NCBI GenBank assembly: GCA_022559845.1
Contig: CM040126.1
Span: forward strand, 45,936,458 to 46,000,457
Length of the DNA stretch: 64,000 nt
From: Amorphophallus konjac
Taxonomy: Eukaryota > Streptophyta > Magnoliopsida > Alismatales > Araceae
Reading direction: 5' to 3'
This document shows, piece after piece, positions 45,741-57,937 of this stretch. Made by a program: the position numbers and the translations under genes. Position 1 is the stretch's first letter, and every line of letters begins with the position of its first letter. The notes under the pieces are model-generated. The model was not told the origin of the DNA. It worked only from the letters and a program-made list of their open reading frames with translations, and made no database searches.

Positions 45741-46723
45741 CCTACCAGGTTGCGACCAGGGCATGGCCGTTTCCCGGTGGGTGCGGTCATTGGGTGACCG
45801 CCCCACTCGGGGTAGCGGCCTGGAGATGGGCCGCTACTCCACCCCCAAGGTTCGCCAGGTGGCGGCCATGGAGATGGCCGCCTCCTCGTCCTGGCGGTCT
45901 CAGGAAGAATGCCAAGGCCCTGTTGCGGCCCAGGGCTGGCCGCCACTTGGAGTGATGGTCCAGGGAGGACCGCCACTCTGTTTCCATCGCGACCGGGGTT
46001 TCTTTGGTGCCGTGTTAGCCTTCGGTTGAGCTGGTCCTTGGTCCTTTGTGGCGTATGGCTTAAGGGATGCCTTGTGCACCAAGTGAGAGCCATAGGTACG
46101 CCAAGAGGATCCTCGGAGGAGTGAATTACCACGATTAGTGTGCCCGTGTGTCTTGGAGGTCGATTAGACCTCGTATGTGTCCCGGGCATCTGTATTCCCC
46201 GATTTGTGTCACCGAGAGTCAGTGTTGGTACGGAGGGCCATCTCCACACCTCGTCTGTCATATTTGATGATTCTCGTTGCTTAGTGAGTTCATACCTCCA
46301 GTGTCACGTCCACTAGACGTAGCCTTCTTACAGCACGCGTGTGCTGACCCACCCGGGAGTGGTGGAGTGGCTTACCCGAGAGTGACGATTGTTAGGCTGG
46401 TTACCGTAGGGCTCCTCGCCTTTGCAACCTGGGTCCAGGCTGGGGGGAAGAACTAGCTGGAGGGCCAGACCTAGAGCACATGGTCTGTGTGTGCACACGT
46501 AGTTGGGGGCAGTCGGACCCGCGCTGACGAGCACAACCCCAGCTAGTCCTTGTTCGTGGTACTTGTTGTGTGTCTCAGTCTCCGCCTGGGGCGTGTAGGG
46601 AGACATTGGGGCACGGTGTAAGATGTCAGGGGATGTATCCGGTCTTGCTTCTAGTGGGTGGTGCTTCCATCTTCTGGTAGGTATGGGCTTGTTTTCCCGT
46701 CGGATCGCAGTCGGTTTGTTCGG
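45741..46723 (+). repeat. Diverged fragment of a Tekay-like LTR with GC-rich hairpins
   Basis: 46300-46680 aligns by eye with 41770-42130 of the Tekay-like LTR (GTGTGTGCACACGTNGTTGGGG and flanks). Left of that, 45783-45973 holds dyads of the same class but other sequence: GCGGTCATTGGGTGACCGC, GCGGCCTGGAGATGGGCCGC, GCGGCCATGGAGATGGCCGC, GCGGCCCAGGGCTGGCCGC. The right end is cut by the Sirevirus-like LTR at 46724; the left end abuts the LTR of element C. The 183-codon minus frame (45710-46261) is taken as incidental. Confidence 0.75.
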
Positions 46724-48389
46724 TGTTGGAACCCTGATTTTGGTAATGACATTCTATGAATCATGTTAAGACTGAAATGAATAAACACTTCAATCAAATC
46801 TATTGTGTGTCTTAGTATCATAACACAGGTTGTTGCATAATCATTCAAGAGCACATTAAGATCTCTGCATATTTGTGTCAGACCGCATTTAAGGACGATG
46901 CATTTTCTATTTTGTGCATATTAAGGTCGAAGCAATTTTTGCCTCATGCCATATGAAGTCGGTGCATACTTGAGCTCAATGCATATTAGGTCGATGCATA
47001 TCTCGCTATATGAGGTCAGTGCATGTTTCACATTTAACACATGTAGGCCAGTGCATGTTTTGCATAGAACTCACATGGGTCAGTGCCTGCTTTGCATATA
47101 GCACATATAGGTCCGTGCACATCTTTGCGTGACAGCACTTAAGTCAGTGCATGTTTTCAAGTTAGTGCACATGATAGATCAGGTTGTTCTTAGTTTTACC
47201 TAAGCGTGAATTCTGATCTGCCAACTGTTTGATTAATTGCCTTTTATTCTAATTGGCAGGATTAATGAAATTATCATGTCTCTTAGATAAGCAGAACTTC
47301 AAGTGAGGAACGTGTTCCGAGTCTCTATGATTGAAGCACGTGATCCGAGGGCTCTTGCTCTTATCCATGTGTCCTTCTCTCACCAACCAGATCTAACACG
47401 TGGTTTCTGAGAAGCGCGCTCCAGTTGAAGTCTTTGGGCGGGACACTTGATTTCCACGCGCCCCTCTTTCGCGAGCTTTAAATAGAAGACCCGGTCGGGC
47501 TTTCAAGTGATGATGGAATTTTGAAGAAGAAAAGAGAGGAAGAAGGGTGAACCAGAAAAGAAAAAGTGTGAGAGCCTATTCTGAAAAGAAACATAGTACC
47601 GTATTTCTGAGAGAGAAACGTGAGACAGAAAGAGAAAGAGAAGAAGAAGAAGAGGGAGATCGTGAGATCAAGAGAAGATTCTGAAGATCTGTTCAACTGG
47701 TCCTTGGATCATATCCAAACTAGTTTGCTCCTGTGTGAGCATTTTGATTTACCTTCACTGTCAGCTTTCCGATGCTGAACTTTTTGGTTTCCTATTTTCA
47801 TTTTTCATACTTCTTTTAAGCTGTGTATCAGCGGTGGCTAAGCTGTAAGGCCCAGTGGATCAAGCTGTTAGGCATCAGTGGCGAAGCTGTATTGCTCAGC
47901 AGTCAAGCTGTTAGTCAGCAGTTAAGCAAGCTGTGAAGCCCAGCTGTTGTTAGCAAGCTGTGAGGCCCAGCCGTTCAAGCTGTTTGACAGTGAAATTCAC
48001 ACTCTGGTTGGAGTGTGGGGTGGATGTAGGTCCTAAGGACTGGACCACCTAAAAAGATCTTGTGTATTGTGGTTTGCTTGCTAATTCATCAACCGTTAGA
48101 TGTATGCTAGGCTCGTTTCTATCTACGGTTCTGACTAAAAGGATTTAGTGTACACGCATGCTTGATTTGGTTTCATCAACAGTATAGACTTGCTTGGGAG
48201 TCTACCTTTTGTAGTTCATCTGTTCGATTAAGTGCATCATTGGTTTTCATATTCAGCAGAGCTTAATTGCTTTTAATTCTGCATAAGTTTAAAGTCTTTA
48301 GTTTAAGTTTTAAATTGATCAAGTTTTTAGAAGGGGATTCATTCACCCCCCCCCCTCTGAATCCTTGTTGCACCATTGTCATCTTAACA
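46724..48389 (+). repeat. 5' LTR of a Sirevirus-like Copia element
   Basis: It starts TGTTGGAACCC and ends CATCTTAACA, followed after two bases by a PBS TGGTATCAAAGCAGG (48392-48406), complementary to initiator tRNA-Met. Start, end and PBS are those usual for Sirevirus LTRs. Repeats of (G/C)AAGCTGT..GCCCAG occur at 47820-47990. 46900-47170 repeats the phrase GTGCAT with CACATATRGGTC. No second copy of this LTR was found before the gap. Confidence 0.85.
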
Positions 48390-48479
48390 ATTGGTATCAA
48401 AGCAGGTTTCTGTGTCCTTAGATCCAACGATCTACAGATCAGATCATGTATCTTTGGTGCACCTTCTGTGTTCTTATCT

Positions 48480-50395
48480 TTGTCTTAAATCTGTCTCTAT
48501 ATCCAATCCACCGAGGTTTGATGGTTCCGATTTTTATAATTGGCTAGGGAAGTTCAGAGATTATGTAATCTCTGTTGACTCCAATCTGTGGATTCTTATA
48601 GCACATAGTCCATATGATCTTCCAGAAGATCAATCTACATAGACTGTAGTTGAGAGGTTTAAGAATGCTGAAAATGTGAAAGCCCAGAAGCTAGTGAAGA
48701 GGGCAATAGATGCTGATGAGTTTTCTTATGTTTCTAAGTGCAGGAGCGCAAAAGAAATTTTAGACAAGTTGAAGGTCAGAACTGATATGCAAGATGACGC
48801 ATGTCTTATGGTCAGAGATCACAGTAGTGATCAATAGGATGAGTCTTCATCACAGGTAAGTTCTGACTCTGACGAAATTACTTTTGAATAATTGTTGACT
48901 CTTTATAATGGTTTGTTAGATAAGTACCACAACGTCAAATCTAAAAAGAAGAAAATAGGAAAATAAAACAAATCATTGAAAAAGAAACTAAAATATGTTA
49001 ACCATGTTGAATCCAATCATGCTGAAAATGAAGAACTGAAAGCTAAAAAAACATGTAATGAATGTATTTTCTTGAAAGAATTGATTGATAATCTTAATTC
49101 CGATGATGATATGTAGAAAAGCTTGATCAAGTCTTTAAAAGAGGAAAATGAGCTGCTGCTTGAAAAAAAAAAGGAATTTGATGAATCTGAGGATAAATTG
49201 TTGGAAGCAAATAGCAACCTGAAAGAACAAAATAAAAAGCTCATGATTTTAAATATTGTTTTGTCAGAAAAATGGTTGACTATCGAAAAAGGGAAATGTG
49301 TGTTGAGAGAGGAAGAGGTTAATAAGGAACAAAAACTTGAACAGGAAATTGCTACTTTAAAGAGTTTGAATGATGCTCTGCATCAGCAGGTTATTTCTAA
49401 TGAAACTGAAATTGTTGGATATGAGTTGAATGTTGCTTCTTTGAATTCTAAAATCCAAGACCTAAGAAATTCTCTGTCTAAATTTGTTAAGGGAAAGGAT
49501 AACTTGGATAAAATTCTTGGAACAACTGTGAACTTTCAGAGAGAAGGGTTGGGGTATAACCCTGAGAATAAAAAGAACTTTGGAAACAAAACTCAAACTT
49601 CTTTTGCCTCTAGCTCTACCTCACATGTTTTTTCAATTTTCTACTCAAAGAATTGATAATCCATCTAAAAATCTGAAAAAGGGTGGAAAACATAAAAAGA
49701 ATGTGAACCAGAATGATAAAAAGAATGTTTCTGATAGTGCTGTGAACCTTGTCCATGCTGAAAATTCTGCGACTATTAAGAAATCTGATTCATCAATGTG
49801 TATTGCTAAAAGACTCCCCATTTATTCACATGCACACAAAAGAAATGCCTCATGTCACTATTGTGATAGGGCAGGTCATGTTATGAATGACTGCCATGTA
49901 ATGATAGAAGATGACATGAATGCATCCAAGAAATTGAATGAATATAAAAATGACAACAATCATGTTGTGCAGAAAAAGAAAATTCAATATTTTCATTGTA
50001 ATAGAATTGGGCATATGATGCATGACTGCTGGTATCTCAACAATGTTGGATTAAAAACCCAGAGAAGCTTTAATGAACAAAGAAGGCCGAATTTGACTTC
50101 AAATAAAAGGCCTCATTGTAACAACTGCAAAAGAATAGGCCATAGAGTTCAGAATTGTTGGCATATGAGAGGAAATTCCATGTTCCATGACAGAAATGGT
50201 AGAGCTAATGCCATCCCACAAAATCATTCCATTTATGTATTTAAGAAGAACATGAATTCATTTATGTCATGTCATTATTGTGGGAATGTGGGGCATGTAA
50301 TGAATAATTGTTCAATCATGAAAGTTGATTATCTGAATGCTTGTAGTACACCTGCTAGAGGTGTTACTCATCTGACAGGACCCAAGAGTTCTTAG
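48480..50395 (+). pseudogene. gag: Sirevirus-like gag with coiled coil and four zinc knuckles
   Basis: ISNPPRFDGSDFYNWLGKFRDYVI starts a Copia UBN2-type gag domain. It has in-frame stops (about 48640, 48836, 48890, 48965, 49116). A long coiled coil follows (KSLKEENELLLEKKKEFDES, LKSLNDALHQQVIS). The frame shifts near 49630 into 49580-50395. There lie CHYCDRAGHVMNDC, FHCNRIGHMMHDC (first Cys replaced), CNNCKRIGHRVQNC and CHYCGNVGHVMNNC. Multiple knuckles and the phrase GLGYNPENKKNF are typical of Sirevirus gag. Protease, integrase and RT, which should follow, are not visible. Confidence 0.85.
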
Positions 50396-52505
50396 GTTCC
50401 TAGATATGAAAAGTAATCTTGTCGTGCAGGTGTACCTTGATGGACGAAATAAAAGGGGTTGAATAAAAACTCAAGGCACATAAAGGTCAGTTAAACCCCA
50501 TTCTTACCCTTTCCTGTTTTGCTTATTTTATGGCATGAGTAATTCTTCTCTGAGTTTTTGAATGATTGATCAGAATGACTTCTATAGTTGATGAATGCTA
50601 TCTCATCAATAAATGCTTCTGATTGATGATGCATTGAAATGATTGATTCTTGATCATCTGCCACATGCATAACTCACATAAGAATTTTTCATGCTGTAGT
50701 TAGTTGTTCATGTTCATGAGTAGATGCATAGGTCTGCATGACTCCTTGGTATATCAAATGGAAGTTGGGAGAAGGGCAGATTTCTTCTATCTGGAAACTC
50801 ACGTCATGTGTAGAGGCTAGACCTTCACCTAGTACCAAGGGTCTTGTCATTGCATGTAGTTTAAATCTATAATGTGCATTTAGTTCATGCACCTCTATGT
50901 ACTTTAAGAAAAATAAGTGATATTTGGTTGAAATCTCTGCACATTTTGAGGGAGAGCTGAGTTTATTTGAGATTGTATGTATAATGTTTTGGATCTGGAC
51001 TGTCTATATTTGAGCTATTGGTTATTGTTGAATTACTGCTTGGATAGTGGGCTAAATTTGCCATATGAGTAGTAAAGTGCTGATGTTGAGATATTCTCTT
51101 TGGAATCAGTTCAAGTCATGTCTAAGATAACAAGTCAGCAGTTGGGGAAATGCTCTTTTGGAAACACTGGCTTTTCTACAAGCTGAAGGTTGAGAGCTAC
51201 TGGATTATATAGAAGGCTATTAGTTTGTTGCTAGACCTTTAAGGCTAAGTCTTTGGGTATTTGTAAATTGGCACTAAGTCTGAACCTTGATCTTGTGTGG
51301 CCTTCATTCATAGCTTCCTGCTCATCTTCTCTTTAATCTATCCACATCCATGCTCTCGTCTATTCTTCATAATAAGTTTATAGATTGTGTTATTCAGGGG
51401 GAGTAAAATCTGAAATCTGTCACCTTTACTAACCTTCAACAGTTAACTACTAAGATCACTCTGAACTAAGAACAAAATTGCTAATCTTAACTGAAGTGTG
51501 ATTTTCTATTTATGAAGATTAAATCTTATATTAAAATACTCACAATTATCCTTGAATGAGTCTTCAATGGTCTTAAAACAGTCTAAATTGGAACTACTCA
51601 GAAGATTGACTAAAAATCTAAAAGTCATTAGTAATAGGTCAATCTGGTATAAAATCTGGTGTTTATATGGTCCTTAAGCCAAGTTTTAAGAAAACGTTTG
51701 TTAAAAGACCAGGGAATACGCCATTAAATGAAAAATGAAAAGGGCAGAGCAATGGCATATCATTTGAGAAACTGACCATCTGTTTCAAAGAAATTCAAAG
51801 GTCAAGTCATGATAATAAATGCTATCTATGTTCAAAATATAAAGCATAAAGGTAAACTACACTGAGTAACTAGGGATTCTGGTGTTTGATCAACATGTAT
51901 CCTTGAGTAAAAAGGTGTGGTAAGACTGGAATGCTCAATCAAAAATTATGAAAGATCAATGGAAAATATGGTTGACTCTGAGCACTTTTCAGTAAACTAA
52001 AACTATTTTAAGTTCAATATAAAATAGATTTTTATCAGTTTTGGCTAATGAAAATGGCTAGTAAGATTAATGGTTTCTCTGTTTGGGCAGTGTCCTTGAT
52101 AAAACTGTTTTATTTCCATTGATTTTGCTTCATAGGAATAATTTGTGAAGATTCATACTATAAGATATAATCCCATATGCCGAAAATCACATAAATGCGT
52201 AGAAAGGCATTTTCTTTAAAGTAAAGGGCATTCTGGGTATTAACTATTGAAATTGGTAAAGTCGGTAGTATCTCGTATAAAATACTCAACCCTACTTACT
52301 TTATCCATCATACCCTCTTCATTATACTCAACCCTACTTACTTTATCCATCATACCCTCTTCATTCGAGCCGAAACTCCTTCCCACATTCACGACTCCTT
52401 CGCTCGTGCCCAGACCGTAAGCTTGGTCTCTCCAGTTGTTTCCCTTTCCACATTTCTTCTATTCGTTCTTCTACGCTTCATCTTCCATTCTTCATCGCTT
52501 CTACC
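50396..52505 (+). other. Non-coding stretch in place of pol, with promoter-like end
   Basis: AT-rich, without recognised coding. PPT-like TTCAGGGGGAGTAAAATC lies near 51392. A block at about 50735-50840 matches part of the Tekay-like LTR at 63222-63320. The end has a TATA-like TATAAAATA (52276-52284) and a 42-bp perfect tandem duplication (52282-52323, 52324-52365), followed by a pyrimidine-rich leader into the ATG at 52506. Confidence 0.6.
52282..52365. repeat. Perfect 42-bp tandem duplication
   Basis: The unit beginning ATACTCAACCCTACTTACTT is present twice without differences. It sits in the presumed 5' UTR of the ORF at 52506, right at the TATA-like box. Confidence 0.9.
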
Positions 52506-53994
52506 ATGTCGTCTCCGACCGCCAAGAGTAAGGGCAAGAGAAAGGCGATGGAGGAACAGCAGCCAGAGGATTCCACGCCAGTAGAGGCTGCAGAGGCTTC
52601 ACCAAAGGAGAAAAGATCAAAAATGGCACATGATCAAGATATCAACTCTGTAGTGCTTAAGGATCAGAAGTCAGCAAAAGGAAAAGAAAAGGAATCAAGA
52701 ACTCCTTCACCTGCTGCAGAAACCACTCATGAAGAGTTTGAAGAAGAAGATGATCCTGCTAGGTCATCAAAGCAAGCAGCATTAGTATTGGAAGTTGGCA
52801 AGATAATGTTTCCACGGTATGTGGACTTCAACGACCAGATAATGATTTCAAAATTTCCTGAACTGTTGGAGTTGTTTAGATTTCAAAAATGAAAGAAAAT
52901 TTTGGGTAAACATAGAGTTTATTACCCTAGACTGGTTGCATAATTCTATTGTAATCTGAAATATAATTCTGAAGAGTCAAAAATCTGTACTCTTGTCAAG
53001 GGGATCAAGATTGAAGTTTCTAGGTAGTTTCTTCATAAAACCTTTAGAATTCCAGAAGATGGGAAAGTAGAAGGAGATTTTGTATATAATCTACATGAGA
53101 CCTACTCCCTTATCATAGACTTGCCTAGTAACCCCAAAGACAAGAAGCAAACAAAAATGGCTCAGTTCAATGTAAACAAGTTTTCCCCTCTGAAGAGGTT
53201 ATTACACCATATTCTTACCACTATGATAACCCCTCAAATTGGAGGAAGAGGGAGACCAACTGAGTCTCAGAGATTCATTCTCTTCTGTTTGCTCAAGAAG
53301 ATCAGGATATGTTTACCAGAGATAATAATTCAGATTATGGGTACCTGCAAAGAGTCCAGGAGAAACTTACCCTATGCAACCCACTTGACTGCTGTTTTCA
53401 AGAAAGTCGACATTTCCTTAGAGAATGAGATTTCAAAGGAGATCCCCAAAGTGAATGTCTACAACATAGATTTTATATCTAAATTCATGAAGTTGAAGCC
53501 ATCTTCGGTCAGTCAAGTAAAGGAACAAGCAGAAAAGGAGGTCCCATCAATGAAACAGGGTCAGCTTCAAGCTGAACAACGGACAGAACAACAGCCAACA
53601 GATGTACAAGGTGTCATTGCTGAACAGTCTCAGCCACAACATGAAGGTTAGTCAGAACAGCTTCATATGGAAGTACATTGTCAGGGGGAGGATCAGCCTC
53701 CAACAGATGAACAGGTACCTGAACAGCAAGTATATGATGTTGATGAAAGAGAGGTAGTTGATGAAGAAGTTCATGAAGGGCAGCAAATGGAAGTAGAGAC
53801 AGGAGAAGTTCTTGCAGTGTAGTAACTTAGAGATTTACAGTTAGAACAAGAAATTCATGAACTTAACTTAACTGATGAGCAAATAATGCAACAACTAGAT
53901 CAGCACATTGATGAGCTTTTTGATCATTTTGGACAGCAGCCTCAGCAACAAGGAGTAGCTGATCAGCTTGAACGGAGAATTGAACAGCAAAGAG
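52506..53994 (+). pseudogene. Putative plant transposon protein ORF, broken, runs into gap
   Basis: The start MSSPTAKSKGKRKAMEEQQP is a basic, acidic-patched, disordered N-terminus with nuclear-signal-like KGKRK. After FPELLELFRFQK a TGA interrupts (52890). The same frame continues HRVYYPRLVA, stop, FYCNLKYNSEES, then FVYNLHETYSLIIDL, FSPLKRLLHHILTTMITPQI and FILFCLLKKIRICLPEIII. This order (YYPRLV.EFY, RLLHHI, LPYLI-like) matches the plant retroelement domain called putative plant transposon protein, whose function is unknown. The C-terminus is Gln/Glu-rich with stops at about 53649 and 53820, and runs into the N gap at 53995. It lies where a Sirevirus would have pol or an env-like ORF. Confidence 0.7.
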
Positions 53995-54094
53995 NNNNNN
54001 NNNNNNNNNNNNNNNNNNNNNNNNNNNNNNNNNNNNNNNNNNNNNNNNNNNNNNNNNNNNNNNNNNNNNNNNNNNNNNNNNNNNNNNNNNNNNN
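53995..54094. other. Assembly gap (100 N)
   Basis: Exactly 100 undetermined bases, probably a placeholder of unknown true size. Sequence left of it is the Gln-rich ORF; right of it is unrelated LTR-like DNA. Continuity across it cannot be assumed. Confidence 0.99.
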
Positions 54095-56472
54095 AGACAG
54101 TAGCTTGTTGGCTTGTGGCTTTCCACAACCAGGGGAGGGCAAGCCATTGAGCAATCGGGATAACGAACAGAAAGATAATAATACCCACAGACATTGCATT
54201 TTTTATTATGGGGATACCCCCATCCCCCTCCATTCATGACTGGGAACGGAAGGAGGGCGATGGGAGAAGGTCCCGGGGCTCTGACCAGAGGAGCATCGAG
54301 GTGCCTTCCTCTGACCAATGGCCCTCCACGGAATAGAAATTGATGCGAGACGAAACCCCTGGGGAGAGGGTGATATCACTGTTGCCCTTGAAATCATCAG
54401 GGCGTATGCATCAGAGAAACCACGGAAAGAAACCTCGATCCAGTATATGGAAATGAATCTTCGGTTGCATATATAGATATTGATGACTTTTATTCGAATA
54501 CAGAAAGGGTGAATGCCCAGATGGCTCATTACGAATGCTCCACATCCCCTAGTCAGCATTCAAGCAGAAAGCAGGAGGGGTAAACAAAAGTGAGAAGAAG
54601 CAGGGCATCGCAAGCTCATATCCTCGCCCAGGATGCTACAATATCGTACCCGCGCAGGGGTTTTCGGAGAAAAGGGGAAGAGAAAAGATGATGAAGGGGG
54701 AGAGGGCTCGTATCATCGCCCTTCCCGCTTCATTTACATTACATCAGAAAAGAGAGAACGGAGAGAATCGTCAGAAAACGAATCTCGGAACCCACCTAGA
54801 CTTCTTCTCCAAAGCAGAGTATCGGAACTAGCTCCTCTTCTCCGACTACGGAGGGCTTCGAGCGAACGGACCGGGGAGGATCGTAGCGGCCCTCGTGGAA
54901 ACCCTTTCTTCTCCCCCAAGACTTCTCGCTCTCGGACGATTGGCTCTCTTTTTCCTTTTTTTTTTTGATCGGATCTCCCCTCTGCTTTTTCTGTTGGCCC
55001 TTCTTCTTGATCCCCCTCCAGGCATGCCATATATATGGCATGTGGGTAATCCGGCGCGGTGGAGAAAGGCGCGCCGGGTTGAGGGCGCCGGGGAGCAGCC
55101 CCCTTGCTTTTTGCGCGCCGTTTTAACGGCGCCGGGGAAAGGCCCCTTCTGGCTTTTGCGCGCCGGTTCGACGGCGCCGTATTAAGGGGCGCCGTTTTAA
55201 CCCGTTCTCCAGGCACGGCTAGGCCGATGGGTCCGGGGATGCTTCCGGAGACTCCAGTGGACTGTTCCTCTCGCCCTGGCTCTCGGGGAGCCTTGACGGA
55301 GTGTTGACGAAGCTCTTGACGTGACGAACGGCCTTGATCAGAACTTCGTGTGCTTCCGGTCCGGACACACGGGTGTCCCGTCGGTACGACTTTTCGGCAC
55401 TGTGATTGGTGCCTCTCATCAAGACGGACCTGTGTCCGAAGCTTCCTTGCAGGATGGCATTGCATCCTGGGTAATTCCGCCGTGAACGGCGATCCATCGG
55501 CCGCTAATGGCCTCACTAGGGCGAGAAGCCGAACCCGTGTCGGTGATCGGGATCTTCTTGCTGACAGAACCTCCGGCCCCTTGTTGTGGATGGCCGAGGG
55601 CATTCTTCCTCTTTCGGAGAATCATAAGATAGACCGTCGTCCTTGATCGGACGTCGGATGTGGGGTAGCGGCATGACAGAGTCGATGCCGGATCATTGGG
55701 CAGGCTTGATCGCACCGCCGGTTGGTTGCGGGTTGACTTTGACTCTCCTGAGGTGAGGTCCCCGGTATTCCCTTCAAGGTGGCTTGGGGCTTCGTCAGCT
55801 CGAGGGACCCTCGATAAGTTGATTTTCATCGGTTTCTGTGCTTCAGTGGGCCGTATCATTTGTCTTTGCGGCTTGGTCGCCAGGGATCATATTTTGAGTG
55901 CCAACAGAGGGTTGGTGGGGATACCGGGCCCACTACTCGGAGCCGACGCTGCACCGCCCCGACTGTACCGAGCTTGTGGCTCGGAGACTCGTTTGAAGAC
56001 TCCGCGTCCTGAGTACGTACGTATGCGTGTATGTATTGTGTGTATTTTACTATGGTGGTATTTATATTATTGAACCACCAAAGTATTTTATTTTATTTGA
56101 TCAAAGTAGTTTGTTTTATTATGTTAAAGTCAAATAATGGTTGTTGGGTTTTATTTTATTAGGCTAGGACATAAATATAATTAGGTAAAGTTTGAGGGTA
56201 TAGTTGTTATAGCTTTTCCTATATAAAGGAGGCTAAGGATGTAAGGTTTACACATATGAATGAATGAAGATTTTGCAATCACGTAAGAGCCCTCCCTCTT
56301 GCTTTTCCCCCTTCCCTCTTAGCTTCTTGTGAGTTTTGAGAGATTGCCCGGTGAGAGACCACCCGGTGTGAGGCCGAGCTGTGCGAGATAGCAACCATCA
56401 CGTCATGTTCGCGTCCCGGAGCTGTCGTCAATCCGTCCTCCGGCGCCGACCGCGTCAATAAGAGCAGTGAAC
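54095..56472. other. Unassigned LTR-like DNA, GC-rich dyads, two TATA-like sites
   Basis: No known protein. 55050-55200 repeats GGCGCC, GCGCGCC and CGTTTTAAC words in inverted arrangement. 55023-55042 is a 20-bp perfect palindrome, CATGCCATATATATGGCATG, with a TATA core. A plus-strand TATA box CCTATATAAAGG lies at 56218-56229, followed by a leader with GAATGAATGAA, as in the solo LTR at 34240. This suggests at least two LTR remnants. The 289-codon minus frame 54734-55603 is Arg/Pro/Ser-rich and follows the GC-rich repeats; not believed to be a gene. Confidence 0.5.
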
Positions 56473-57840
56473 TGTTAAGTTATCACCAAAACTAACAGAA
56501 CACTTTAACATCATATATCTCGTAGTACCCTAGACAATCTCATATTCACCTGATTTAACACTCTGAATCTCTCAAACAGCAAGCAGTGTTAAATATCAAA
56601 TGTCATGTGGTCATGACTCTATCTTCACAAAGTTAACAGAGTCCCCCGGGATATAAGCCACAAAACTTGGTGTAATATGTAGAAGTCTTCCCTGAGTTCT
56701 TATGTCAATCTAATTAGTTTTGACTGCTTTCCTAGACATGTCCCGCTAAACTGTATTAACCATAGTCTTAAGGAGCATGCTAAAATAGCGACGCCAAGCT
56801 TCCTTTTCATGACACAGTCCTCAAGTCACAAAGGGTACAAATGGGATCAACAGAAATATGATTCAAGAGCTCACACAATGATGAAACAGAGATCCATTCA
56901 TCAATCTCACTTATGGTCGTATGTAGCACATGCGGTATGAGACACATGCTATGGTGTTTTTCCATCGGCATGGGCATGTCACTCAATATAATTAAACACC
57001 ATACGGACCTTAGTCTAGTCACTCCTATTATGACTAACCTAAATCTTATGCCACCGTCGCTCCCACTTAGCACCATGTCATGAGATTCACATCCGGCTTA
57101 GTCAGGCTTCACAGGATAAGGCATAGGGAACCTGTGAGTGATCCAAGTGGATCTCATCTTAGCTCTCTCTAAGGCGACATAATAGTTTAATTTTCATACG
57201 TATCTTGCTCGCTTTTCAAGCACCACAGATATCTAATGTCTCATCTTGCTCGCTATCTTAGCGCCAAGTTGAATTACATGTGTGAGAGGGTCAATTCGAG
57301 CCTGATGACATCTTCTTTTAAATGATGTGTAAACTTGCATAGAATCTTAAGACACAAATGAAGGAATAACAATATGTTAGGATTCTTGAGAGGGAGATTA
57401 AAATTTCTAGAACATGAGTTGCCCAATGATCTCCATGTCAAAACACCCAAAAATTACAGCGGAAACATACCTGGGTCCATGGGAAACGGTCTTCCAGTCC
57501 AGTATAGTGTTCTCCAACGTCACTCCAAGATGATGGGTTGTCCAGGAGAAGGAGAAGTCTCGTGTATAGATTGGGGACCATGACTCAATCTCTTAAACAA
57601 GGAGACCATTGTTGTGCGTATTGGTATAGCACCCTTTGTGTCATTTTCTATTTTAGTCCATCATAAAAATAGAAAGAACACCCTAATCCCTACACATAAT
57701 AAAATATGACCCATACTTTTCTTTAAATGCTTATATCCTCAAATCTTTAATTAATCACATTAATAGTGATAAACTTTATGATAGCCCACAATATACAATT
57801 TATTATATATATGTATGCCCACATTAGATTAAATCTAACA
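56473..57840 (-). repeat. 3' LTR of a Copia element
   Basis: The plus-strand ends are TGTTAAGTTATC (56473) and AATCTAACA (57840). On the minus strand the LTR starts TGTTAGATTTAATC and is immediately preceded by the polypurine tract GCCCAAGTGGGAGAT (57841-57855), the standard Copia arrangement. No gene inside. Confidence 0.8.
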
Positions 57841-57854
57841 ATCTCCCACTTGGG

Positions 57855-57858
<4 letters not shown>

Positions 57859-57934
<76 letters not shown>
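57859..57934. repeat. (AT)38 microsatellite
   Basis: An uninterrupted AT dinucleotide run of 76 bp starts three bases from the Copia polypurine tract. Tyr/Ile frames on both strands are artefacts of it. Confidence 0.98.

Positions 57935-57937
<3 letters not shown>

Noticed and set aside
45710..46261. 183-codon minus-strand ORF
   Set aside because: It crosses the LTR boundary at 45740 and the hairpin array; the composition follows the GC-rich dyads.
53863..54318. ORFs spanning the N gap
   Set aside because: They contain undetermined residues and join unrelated flanks.
54734..55603. 289-codon minus-strand ORF
   Set aside because: Arg/Pro/Ser-rich translation of GC-rich inverted repeats, with no domain, next to TATA-like LTR signals.
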